A stretch of 6,074 nucleotides of DNA from Pseudomonadota bacterium (GTDB taxonomy: Bacteria > Pseudomonadota > Gammaproteobacteria > Acidiferrobacterales > UBA6901). The stretch covers positions 1 through 6,074 of the forward strand of contig JAJYEK010000206.1 in assembly GCA_021785795.1 (NCBI GenBank), written 5' to 3'. Below the pieces are notes generated by a model. That model ran no database searches and had not been told where the DNA came from. It saw only the letters and a program-made list of their open reading frames with translations. Both the position numbers and the translations under genes were made by a program. Positions 1-4,549 of this stretch are shown in pieces (position 1 is the stretch's first letter; the number at the start of each line of letters is the position of its first letter).

Positions 1-255
1 GTGCTGGCTACGCCGAAATACCAGGCCGATCTCGAGCACGGCACTGACCAGGTGGTGTACAGCTGCGAATTTACGGCCTGGCGCCTGTTCTATTCGGCCG
101 ACTATAACCGCTGGCTGGCTACTCAGCAGCAGGCCTCCGCCAGCTCTGTTCCCGCCTCCGCCCAGGTCATTCCTACGGCTCCGGCTGCTCCAGGCGCACA
201 GAGCACGGCTGGCACGGCTCCTGCCGTTGCGGGACAAAGCGGGGGTGCCCGATGA
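1..255 (+). CDS. 3' end of an unrecognised protein with an Ala/Pro-rich tail (partial)
   Basis: The reading frame is open from the first base of the window and stops with TGA at 253-255. The GTG at base 1 is probably just the window edge, not a real start, so only the last 84 residues are seen. About 44 residues look folded, with aromatic and charged residues (for example YSCEFTAWRLFYSADYNRW). The last 40 are low complexity, rich in Ala, Ser, Pro and Gln, as in flexible periplasmic linkers or tails. I do not recognise a family. The stop overlaps the start of the next gene in an ATGA junction, which suggests one operon and translational coupling with the DsbA-like gene. The Ala/Pro-rich tail resembles the linkers in TraK and TraB further on, so an envelope protein is possible, but this is only inference. 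Confidence 0.7.
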   Translation: MLATPKYQADLEHGTDQVVYSCEFTAWRLFYSADYNRWLATQQQASASSVPASAQVIPTAPAAPGAQSTAGTAPAVAGQSGGAR

Positions 256-926
256 GTGCTGTCCTGAGCCGGTTCCTCTCTTCAGTCCTGCTCGCAGCGG
301 GTTTTCTGACAACCGGGCAGTCATTTGCTGCCGACCCGGGTTCACCCCCGAATCCGCCTTCGTTCTACGTGGTGGAAATCGCGAACTTCGCTTGCGAGCA
401 CTGCCGTAACATGGATGCCTTGCTGCCGGATATCCAGGCTGCGACCGAGAAAGCCGGAGGCGCATTTGACTTTGCCCCGGTGGTCTGGGGGGATATGCCG
501 GCTGATCGGGACTACGTCTACTACGCTGCCCGGGTGCAGGGTCCGGCGATGGCCGAACAGGTTCGCAAGGCGCTGTTCGTTGCGGTGCAGGATCAGGGGC
601 TCTCCTTCGATTCCGTGCACCAGGCCGTCGACTGGTTGGCGTCTGACTTACCGGCGATGCCTGCGGATACCTATACTCAGCTGGAACAGGATGCGAGCAA
701 TCCGGAAATCGGCCAGCAGGCCGAGGCCCGCGCAGAACACCTGGCCGACACGGCGGGAGTGTCCATGACGCCGACTTACGTGTTTGTGCAGGCAGGCAAG
801 GTTGTCTCCGTTGTCGGATACGATGACTCGATGTCCAGTCAGGCTCTGGAGGCCCGCGTCCTGTCGGTTATTTCCACCCTGGGGCCGCAGCCGCCGGCAA
901 GCCCGGGAACCAAGGATCGGAACTGA
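252..926 (+). CDS. Secreted DsbA-like thiol:disulfide oxidoreductase
   Basis: A 224-residue protein of the thioredoxin-fold DsbA group, expected to form or rearrange disulfides in exported proteins in the periplasm. Residues 1-26 form a signal peptide (hydrophobic SSVLLAAGFL core, probable cut after QSFA). The strand YVVEIANFACEHC carries the CXXC active site at Cys48-Glu-His-Cys51, at the end of the first strand as in DsbA. The cis-proline loop is SMTPTYVF with Thr173-Pro174. A helical insertion lies between about residues 85 and 165. The two active-site cysteines are the only ones in the protein, which fits an oxidant more than a redox carrier. The ATG at 252 overlaps the upstream stop and is the start that gives the signal peptide. 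A dedicated Dsb protein is common in F-type systems (TrbB, DsbC-like), but CEHC and the single-domain layout are closer to DsbA than DsbC. The partner is unknown; the neighbouring OmpA-like protein and transglycosylase each have exactly two cysteines. Confidence 0.85.
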   Translation: MSAVLSRFLSSVLLAAGFLTTGQSFAADPGSPPNPPSFYVVEIANFACEHCRNMDALLPDIQAATEKAGGAFDFAPVVWGDMPADRDYVYYAARVQGPAMAEQVRKALFVAVQDQGLSFDSVHQAVDWLASDLPAMPADTYTQLEQDASNPEIGQQAEARAEHLADTAGVSMTPTYVFVQAGKVVSVVGYDDSMSSQALEARVLSVISTLGPQPPASPGTKDRN

Positions 927-927
927 T

Positions 928-1476
928 ATGCCCTACATTACTCCCGACGTGCCGCAGTACGTAGCTGCAGCACCCGCCTCCGCCCAGCAAGGGGTGCATG
1001 TTATCGCAGGCAGCAACTGGCTGCTTCGCGCCCGCTCGCCGGAAACCCCCGTCAGCCGTCTGCCCGATCCGAAACCCGCAGAACCGCCTGCGCCGGCCAA
1101 GCCCGCCGGAGGTGACGGTGCCGCTGGCTCGACGGCGGGCTGCTCGACTACCGCTACCGTGTATTTTGCGTTCGACCAGTCGGAGGCGGATCCCGCCGCG
1201 ATGGTGGCGAGCTTCGGCCACCTGCCGAAAGGGTGTCGCTGGTCAGTTGGTGGCTACGCAGATCCGCGCGGCAGTGTCGAGTACAACCTGGAGCTGAGCC
1301 AGGCGCGTGCCCGGTTCGTGGCGGACTGGCTGACAGCTCGCGGGTACCGGATTGGCGTCGTGCAGGGCTTCGGCAAAACATCGCTGGTTACCACCGATCC
1401 TGCAGAGTACCTGTTTGACCGGCGTGCCCGTGTCGATGGGCTGCCTGCCGCGGCCGGCGATTTGCCCGCACGTTGA
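928..1476 (+). CDS. OmpA-type peptidoglycan-binding domain protein
   Basis: A 182-residue protein. Residues 1-45 are of unknown type and 46-70 are a Pro/Ala/Gly-rich linker. Residues 72-170 match an OmpA C-terminal (OmpA/MotB/Pal) domain: first strand TVYFAFDQSEAD, then GGYADPRGSVEYNLELSQAR, then a RIGVVQGFGK strand and a final FDRRARVDG. Asp112 and Arg127 are 15 residues apart, like the Asp and Arg that bind diaminopimelate in OmpA-type domains, so peptidoglycan binding is likely. The ATG at 928 has AAGGA at 912-916 and directly follows the upstream stop. The frame is open further upstream to 784, but that part lies inside the DsbA-like gene and is a shadow. No signal peptide is visible from either start, which is odd for a periplasmic domain. 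Cys72 and Cys103 could form a disulfide. The role is probably anchoring an envelope complex to the cell wall; the link with conjugation comes from context only. Confidence 0.8.
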   Translation: MPYITPDVPQYVAAAPASAQQGVHVIAGSNWLLRARSPETPVSRLPDPKPAEPPAPAKPAGGDGAAGSTAGCSTTATVYFAFDQSEADPAAMVASFGHLPKGCRWSVGGYADPRGSVEYNLELSQARARFVADWLTARGYRIGVVQGFGKTSLVTTDPAEYLFDRRARVDGLPAAAGDLPAR

Positions 1477-1501
1477 CCGCAGCATATACGCATGCTATAC
1501 T
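1473..1501 (+). promoter_or_regulatory. Strong sigma70 promoter (extended -10) for the barrel gene
   Basis: TTGACC at 1473-1478 (5 of 6 to consensus) is separated by exactly 17 bp from TATACT at 1496-1501 (5 of 6). TG at 1493-1494 adds an extended -10. The -35 begins inside the TGA stop of the OmpA-like gene. The expected start of transcription is about 1508, which gives a leader of about 107 nt before the ATG at 1615. Confidence 0.8.
1481..1496 (+). promoter_or_regulatory. Possible operator: inverted repeat in the promoter spacer
   Basis: AGCAT (1481-1485) and ATGCT (1492-1496) form a perfect 5-bp inverted repeat with a 6-bp centre. It lies between the -35 and the -10 and touches the first base of the -10. 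A repressor bound here would block the promoter. The repeat is short and may be chance. Confidence 0.3.
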
Positions 1502-1506
1502 GTTTT

Positions 1507-1550
1507 GCATGTTGGGCTGGTTTTCGATAACAGATCTGATCCAAACATGC
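1507..1550 (+). promoter_or_regulatory. 5'-end hairpin of the barrel-gene leader
   Basis: GCATGTT (1507-1513) pairs with AACATGC (1544-1550), and two more G-C pairs are possible with A1543 bulged. The loop contains the self-complementary CAGATCTG (1531-1538). The stem starts within a base or so of the predicted transcript start, so the 5' end of the mRNA would be base-paired. It is followed by the U-rich TTGCTATTTTT (1551-1561). Confidence 0.45.
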
Positions 1551-1563
1551 TTGCTATTTTTCC

Positions 1564-1590
1564 ACGCCGCGCTTGAGCGGGCGTTATTTT
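1564..1590 (+). terminator. Terminator-like hairpin inside the barrel-gene leader
   Basis: ACGCC (1564-1568) pairs with GGCGT (1580-1584) and CGC (1570-1572) with GCG (1577-1579), with G1569 bulged and a TTGA loop. It is followed by TATTTT (1585-1590). It ends 13 nt before the Shine-Dalgarno of the barrel gene. It could attenuate transcription, stabilise the mRNA, or be a plain leader stem. The U tract is interrupted, so termination would be partial at best. Confidence 0.4.
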
Positions 1591-1603
1591 GATATTACAG
1601 AAC

Positions 1604-1609
1604 AAGGAG
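1604..1609 (+). promoter_or_regulatory. Ribosome binding site of the barrel gene
   Basis: AAGGAG lies 5 nt before the ATG at 1615. It decides the start in favour of 1615 over the in-frame TTG at 1573, which sits in the loop of the leader hairpin. Confidence 0.8.
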
Positions 1610-1614
1610 TTAAC

Positions 1615-2280
1615 ATGCAACTGAAGCGCGCTTTTGGCATTTCCCTGGCTGTCGCCGCAGCCCTGGCTACCGGTACTGCCCTGGCCAGCCCCGCCACCGA
1701 CATCGCAAACAGCCTGAATCAGGTGTCCCTGTCGTACATGTCTGTGAGCCCCTCGAACTCGGTTGTCGGCAATTTCAACGGCGCCCAGGCTCAGGTCAGC
1801 TACATGGGCGATGCCCTGTTCAACTCGGGGTACCTCGAAGCTGACGCCAGCGAAGCCACTGCTGACGTACAGAGCATGGTCAACCTCAACGACTACAACT
1901 ACAACGTGCGCGCCGGTCGCGGCTACATGGTGGTGCAGTCCGTCGCCCTGGTGCCTTACGTGCATCTGGGCCACGAGGTGATCTCGGCTGCCTACGATAC
2001 CTCGACCGCCAACAGCATCGGTGTCGGTGCCAAGGCGCTGTACTCCCCGATGCCCAAGCTGGTGCTGTCGGCGGATCTCTCTGCCGACCATTCCGCCGGC
2101 GACGTCTCGAGCGCTGTCGGCACCCCGGACGGGCTGGTTACCGCTGAGGGCGTTGGCATCGACTACGCCATCACGACCCGTGTGCATCTGTCTGCGGGAT
2201 ACGGCCACCGCGCGTTCAGCGTGGGCGGCGTGTCGGCTTCGGACAAGATCGCGACGATCGGCATTGGCATGGGCTTCTAA
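1615..2280 (+). CDS. Small outer-membrane beta-barrel protein
   Basis: A 221-residue protein. Residues 1-24 form a typical signal peptide (MQLKRAFG, then a SLAVAAALATGTALA core, cut after ALA). The rest has no cysteine and is made of alternating polar/hydrophobic strands, for example NFNGAQAQVSYMG, NVRAGRGYMVVQ, LVLSADLSADHS, RVHLSAGYGHRAFS and KIATIGIGMGF. It ends in phenylalanine, the usual C-terminal signal for the BAM barrel-assembly machine. Size and strand count suggest an 8-stranded barrel of the OmpA/OmpX/Opa type; the exact family cannot be named by eye. The gene has its own strong promoter, a structured leader and a downstream terminator, so it is expressed separately and probably highly. 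It follows a gene for an OmpA-type peptidoglycan-binding domain. Possible jobs are mating-pair stabilisation, surface or entry exclusion, or envelope anchoring of the secretion system; none is shown by the sequence. Confidence 0.8.
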   Translation: MQLKRAFGISLAVAAALATGTALASPATDIANSLNQVSLSYMSVSPSNSVVGNFNGAQAQVSYMGDALFNSGYLEADASEATADVQSMVNLNDYNYNVRAGRGYMVVQSVALVPYVHLGHEVISAAYDTSTANSIGVGAKALYSPMPKLVLSADLSADHSAGDVSSAVGTPDGLVTAEGVGIDYAITTRVHLSAGYGHRAFSVGGVSASDKIATIGIGMGF

Positions 2281-2320
2281 GCCGGCCATACAGTCAGCGG
2301 AAGTTATCCGCTGTTCCGGC
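2281..2320 (+). other. Two-part stem-loop after the barrel gene
   Basis: CAGCGGA (2295-2301) and TCCGCTG (2307-2313) form a perfect 7-bp stem with an AGTTA loop. GCCGG (2281-2285) and CCGGC (2316-2320) can close an outer stem around it. Bases 2319-2320 are also used by the next hairpin, so the outer stem and that hairpin compete. There is no T tract directly after it; it may protect the mRNA 3' end. Confidence 0.5.
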
Positions 2321-2345
2321 CGCCGCGCATGCGGCGGCATTTATT
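2319..2345 (+). terminator. Likely intrinsic terminator of the barrel gene
   Basis: GCCGCCGC (2319-2326) and GCGGCGGC (2331-2338) form a perfect 8-bp GC-only stem with a GCAT loop, followed by ATTTATT (2339-2345). The stem is very stable but the T tract is short and broken by an A, so some read-through into the OB-fold gene is likely. I see no convincing promoter between here and that gene. Confidence 0.65.
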
Positions 2346-2352
2346 GGAGGAG
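2346..2352 (+). promoter_or_regulatory. Ribosome binding site of the OB-fold protein gene
   Basis: GGAGGAG lies 8 nt before the ATG at 2361. It rules out the in-frame GTG at 2352, which overlaps the site itself. Confidence 0.8.
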
Positions 2353-2360
2353 TGTTTTTC

Positions 2361-2723
2361 ATGGGTATCAGCGTTTTTGTTATGTCGGGGGAGATCAAGA
2401 ACATTCAGGTGTTCGATAAAAACCCCGAGCGTGCGTCGGCCGTCATGCTGGTGCAGACTGGGCCTTCGCGTGAGCGCGGCAATCGCCCCGTCGAGTTCGT
2501 CAACGCCGTCAAGGTTCGCGTTCCGCCCTATCGCTACGCCAAGCTCAAGAACCGGCTCAAGGTCGGCGAGTACGTCTACATCACTGGCAAGATTCAGGGC
2601 ATCCTCAAGATGAACCTGGGCGAGGGCCTGCTGGACTCCGAGCACGTGGCGGAGCACATCGATTTCGAAGAGTATGCCGACGTGGAGAGTGCCGAATCCG
2701 CGGCCGAGCAGGCTGCCGCTTGA
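2361..2723 (+). CDS. Small OB-fold, single-stranded-DNA-binding-like protein
   Basis: A 120-residue cytoplasmic protein without signal peptide or membrane segment. The order of strands looks like an OB fold of the SSB type: ISVFVMSGEIKNIQVF, SAVMLVQTG, VEFVNAVKVRVP, then KVGEYVYITGKIQGIL, where the VGEYVYITGKIQ stretch resembles the 'G-D/E-x-V-x-V-x-G-x-L/I' strand of SSB proteins. The last 20 residues are acidic and Ala-rich (EEYADVESAESAAEQAAA), but lack the DDIPF-like tip that SSB uses to recruit partners. SSB or SSB-like genes are common on conjugative elements, where they protect transferred single strands. The match is by pattern only; it could also be an OB-fold protein of another kind. 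It ends 3 nt before the transglycosylase gene and in the same frame. Confidence 0.6.
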   Translation: MGISVFVMSGEIKNIQVFDKNPERASAVMLVQTGPSRERGNRPVEFVNAVKVRVPPYRYAKLKNRLKVGEYVYITGKIQGILKMNLGEGLLDSEHVAEHIDFEEYADVESAESAAEQAAA

Positions 2724-2726
2724 ACC

Positions 2727-3194
2727 ATGCCGGCGGTCGCGCTGCCTGCGCCTGTGCCACAGTGTGTAGCGCAGGCTTCGCAACGTTATCAGGTGCCTGA
2801 GCTGCTGCTTTACTCCATCATGAAGCAGGAGGGCGGTGCTCCCGGAGTGGCGCACAAAAACCGGAACGGCACCTACGATCTGGGGCGGATGCAGATAAAC
2901 ACGTCCTGGCTTCCGGTGATCGCGCCCTTTGGGTATTCACGAGCCAGGCTGCTCCGGGACGACTGCGCGAACATCATGGTTGCGGCGTGGATTCTACGGG
3001 GAAATCAGATAAAGGCGGGCGGCACCTGGGCCGCCTGGACGCCGGCCGTGCAGGCGTATAACGCGGGCTGGCGGGCGGGTACCGCACAACCAAGAACGGC
3101 GGGCCGGCAGTATGCCCGGTCCGTGCTGCTGCACTGGTGGGCAGCCTATCGGTATGTCACGCAGCCAGAGCAACTCGCGCAGTTGGGCCGGTGA
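2727..3194 (+). CDS. VirB1/IagB-type lytic transglycosylase
   Basis: A 155-residue SLT-domain protein that cuts the glycan strands of peptidoglycan so that a secretion apparatus can cross the wall. The N-terminal helix (CVAQASQRYQVPELLLYSIMKQEGG) carries the catalytic glutamate, Glu35. It is followed by the family block NRNGTYDLGRMQINTSWLP, the DDCANIMVAAWIL helix and VQAYNAG. Cys13 and Cys80 sit where IagB-type proteins have a conserved disulfide. One oddity is Arg54 in GRMQIN, where Leu is usual. Another is the absence of a signal peptide: only 12 residues precede Cys13, and an in-frame TGA at 2721-2723 (the stop of the preceding gene) forbids a longer start. No clear Shine-Dalgarno is seen, so translation is probably coupled to the OB-fold gene. 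The F plasmid also has such an enzyme (orf169) outside its core operon, just upstream of the pilus genes. Confidence 0.88.
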   Translation: MPAVALPAPVPQCVAQASQRYQVPELLLYSIMKQEGGAPGVAHKNRNGTYDLGRMQINTSWLPVIAPFGYSRARLLRDDCANIMVAAWILRGNQIKAGGTWAAWTPAVQAYNAGWRAGTAQPRTAGRQYARSVLLHWWAAYRYVTQPEQLAQLGR

Positions 3195-3266
3195 GGCGTA
3201 AACGGCGGCAATGCACGAATAGCTATATTGAAAAAGCGGCTAGGTTCCTTAAAGACAGCCACTGCT

Positions 3267-3280
3267 ATTTGTCATTTGTC
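3267..3280 (+). repeat. Tandem heptamer repeat before the pilin gene
   Basis: Two exact copies of ATTTGTC stand head to tail, and the last base is shared with the start of the following hairpin. It could be a protein binding site, or chance. Confidence 0.5.
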
Positions 3281-3293
3281 GCCCATACGGGCG
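3280..3293 (+). promoter_or_regulatory. Hairpin just upstream of the pilin ribosome binding site
   Basis: CGCCC (3280-3284) pairs perfectly with GGGCG (3289-3293) around an ATAC loop. It ends 7 nt before AAGGAG. The following CTTTACC is a poor T tract, so a role in mRNA stability or translation is likelier than termination. Confidence 0.4.
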
Positions 3294-3300
3294 CTTTACC

Positions 3301-3306
3301 AAGGAG
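3301..3306 (+). promoter_or_regulatory. Ribosome binding site of the pilin gene
   Basis: AAGGAG lies 7 nt before the ATG at 3314. It selects 3314 over the in-frame GTG at 3137, which would run back into the transglycosylase gene. Confidence 0.8.
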
Positions 3307-3313
3307 ATTGAAA

Positions 3314-3658
3314 ATGAAGTCCCTGTTTAATCGCGCGCATCGCTTTACGGTCAAAAATCGTCATCTGGCCGCTGCCGCCGGCCAGATCTCGGGCGCGGTT
3401 GCCTTGCTGTCCACCGCCCCGCTGGCTATGGCCAGTACCGTCACCGCCAGTGACCCGTTCTACGACTTCATGACTACGGTCGAGGGGTGGGCGGGCGGCG
3501 CGCTCGGTGTTGGCCTGGCTACCACCATGCTGCTGGTCGGCGCGGGCATTGGCGTCGCGAAGAACAGCCCGATGCCGATGTTGGGCGGTGTCGCGGGCGC
3601 TGCGTTCCTGCACTGGGGCCCGGCAGTCATCACCAACGTTCTTGGTGCTGTGGTCTGA
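3314..3658 (+). CDS. traA: Conjugative pilin, TraA (VirB2/TrbC-like)
   Basis: A 114-residue prepilin, the predicted subunit of the conjugative pilus. It has a long basic leader (residues 1-40: KSLFNRAHRFTVKNRH, then a hydrophobic GAVALLSTAPLAMA ending in AMA). Cutting after Ala40 gives a mature protein of 74 residues, close to the 70 of F pilin. The mature part has a short polar N-terminus, a first membrane helix at about 61-82 (rich in Gly, Ala, Leu), a short basic/Pro turn (AKNSPMPM) and a second hydrophobic helix at about 90-114. This two-helix hairpin with a cytoplasm-facing basic loop is the TraA/VirB2 architecture. There are no cysteines. The call rests on this architecture and on traL-E-K-B following directly, as in F. 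The gene has its own leader and a good Shine-Dalgarno. Confidence 0.85.
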   Translation: MKSLFNRAHRFTVKNRHLAAAAGQISGAVALLSTAPLAMASTVTASDPFYDFMTTVEGWAGGALGVGLATTMLLVGAGIGVAKNSPMPMLGGVAGAAFLHWGPAVITNVLGAVV

Positions 3659-3661
3659 GCA

Positions 3662-3955
3662 ATGGACCGCGAGGCGCATGCCGTTGCCAGGAACGTGGAC
3701 GCGGTGGTTCCCATCATGTTTTGGGACCCCGCGGAATTTGTGATCGCCCTGGCCCTCTTCGGGTTCGGCATGCTGGCAAATGCGTGGCTGTTCGGGGCGT
3801 GCGGGGCAGGCTTCGTGTTGTGGGGCGCCAAGCGCCTCAAGCGCGGGGCAAAGCCGGGGGCCACCAACCACTGGCTCTGGTCGAAGGGCTTGGCGGTGGA
3901 CAAGCCGCTGGCCACGCAATTTCCGTCTCCGACGGAGAACGACTTTTTTGAGTGA
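3662..3955 (+). CDS. traL: TraL, inner-membrane pilus assembly protein (VirB3-like)
   Basis: A 97-residue protein of the TraL family, which acts at the inner membrane in F-type pilus assembly. The conserved layout is visible: a short cytoplasmic N-terminus, the VVPIMFWDPAEF block (compare the 'P..FlfW..DE' block of TraL), a hydrophobic stretch at about residues 25-56 that can span the membrane once or as a hairpin, a basic AKRLKRGAKPG segment, and a WLWSKG / Pro-containing C-terminus. It starts 3 nt after the pilin stop with only a weak Shine-Dalgarno, so coupling to pilin translation is likely. TraE follows after 24 nt. Confidence 0.88.
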   Translation: MDREAHAVARNVDAVVPIMFWDPAEFVIALALFGFGMLANAWLFGACGAGFVLWGAKRLKRGAKPGATNHWLWSKGLAVDKPLATQFPSPTENDFFE

Positions 3956-3979
3956 GCTCTGCTCCTGTTGAGGTTAGCC

Positions 3980-4549
3980 ATGTTCAAGAACAACACGTAT
4001 ACCGATCTGGTGCTTAATCTGGCCAATTCGGTGAAGGCGTGGAAGCTGGTCACGTATCTGCTCGCGGGCCTTGCGGTTTGCGCACTGTACGGCATGGCCT
4101 GGCTCTCCACACATCAGACTGTCGTGCTCATCCCGCAGGGGGTTGCGACGGCGCCAGGCAAAACGGTCGTACAGACCACCGCCGGGTTCACTGATAGCTA
4201 TCTCGGCTATCTGGCGCAGGCCGACGTTGCACTGGCCCTCGATTGGACCCCGGATGATGTGACCCAGCAATACACCCGGTTCCTCGATCGAACCACTCCC
4301 GAGTTTTATGCCAGCCAGCAGGTGTCTATGCTGGCCAAGGCTGTTGATCACGCGAAAGCGGCTGAGGTGCAGTCGTTCTATCCCATGAAAACCAAGCTGG
4401 TCGGGAAGAATGTCGTGGCTGTACAAGGCACGCTCGTCCGCTGGGTTGGTGACAAGCAAGTGTTTCATCAGCCTGTGGTTTATACCGTGACGTATGTTAC
4501 TGGCCCTGGAGGTTTGCCTTATGTTTCTTCCTTTGTATCCGACCGTTAA
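3980..4549 (+). CDS. traE: TraE, inner-membrane/periplasmic transfer protein (VirB5/VirB8-position)
   Basis: A 189-residue protein of the F-type TraE family, needed for pilus assembly; TraE is related to VirB8. Residues 1-20 are cytoplasmic, 22-45 form one membrane helix (WKLVTYLLAGLAVCALYGMAWL), and the rest is periplasmic. Family blocks seen are FTDSYLGYLAQADVALALDWTP (70-91), TRFLDRTTPEFYA (99-111), VQSFYPMKTKLVGKNVVAVQG (130-150) and LVRWVGDK. The ATG at 3980 has GAGG at 3970-3973; an in-frame TTG at 3968 has no such site. The 3' end overlaps traK by 29 nt. Confidence 0.9.
   Translation: MFKNNTYTDLVLNLANSVKAWKLVTYLLAGLAVCALYGMAWLSTHQTVVLIPQGVATAPGKTVVQTTAGFTDSYLGYLAQADVALALDWTPDDVTQQYTRFLDRTTPEFYASQQVSMLAKAVDHAKAAEVQSFYPMKTKLVGKNVVAVQGTLVRWVGDKQVFHQPVVYTVTYVTGPGGLPYVSSFVSDR
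4508..4512 (+). promoter_or_regulatory. Ribosome binding site of traK inside traE
   Basis: GGAGG lies 8 nt before the ATG at 4521 and fixes the traK start. The upstream in-frame TTG at 4494 has no such site and would lengthen the signal peptide. Confidence 0.75.

Larger units (their letters stand above)
3195..3313 (+). promoter_or_regulatory. Leader region of the pilin operon
   Basis: This 119-nt gap has no gene. It is more AT-rich than its surroundings. TATATT at 3224-3229 could be a -10, but no good -35 lies 16-18 bp upstream. A perfect tandem repeat ATTTGTC-ATTTGTC occupies 3267-3280, and the hairpin CGCCC-ATAC-GGGCG (3280-3293) follows directly, before the Shine-Dalgarno at 3301. A separate promoter for the pilin operon is plausible but not proven. 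Confidence 0.4.

Noticed and set aside
784..927. Upstream extension of the OmpA-like protein
   Set aside because: The 48 extra residues lie inside the DsbA-like gene, are Arg/Pro-rich shadow sequence and give no signal peptide; AAGGA supports the ATG at 928.
2264..2292. TTGGCA-N17-CATACA as a promoter for the OB-fold gene
   Set aside because: The -10 matches only 3 of 6 bases, the -35 is inside the barrel gene, and strong hairpins including the terminator follow before the gene.
1495..2340. Long minus-strand open frame of 281 codons
   Set aside because: It lies opposite the barrel gene, which has signal peptide, ribosome binding site and terminal Phe. The minus-strand product is His/Arg/Val-rich without recognisable blocks, as expected from a GC-rich shadow.
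3228..3255. TTGAAA-N16-TAAAGA as a promoter for the pilin operon
   Set aside because: The -10 matches only 3 of 6 bases. The other candidate, TATATT at 3224, lacks a -35. Neither is good enough to call.
3137..3313. Upstream extension of the pilin
   Set aside because: It would overlap the transglycosylase gene and put 59 residues before a normal leader; AAGGAG supports 3314.
3460..4110. Minus-strand open frame of 216 codons
   Set aside because: It runs opposite traA, traL and traE, all of which match known families; it has no plausible start signal or domain.
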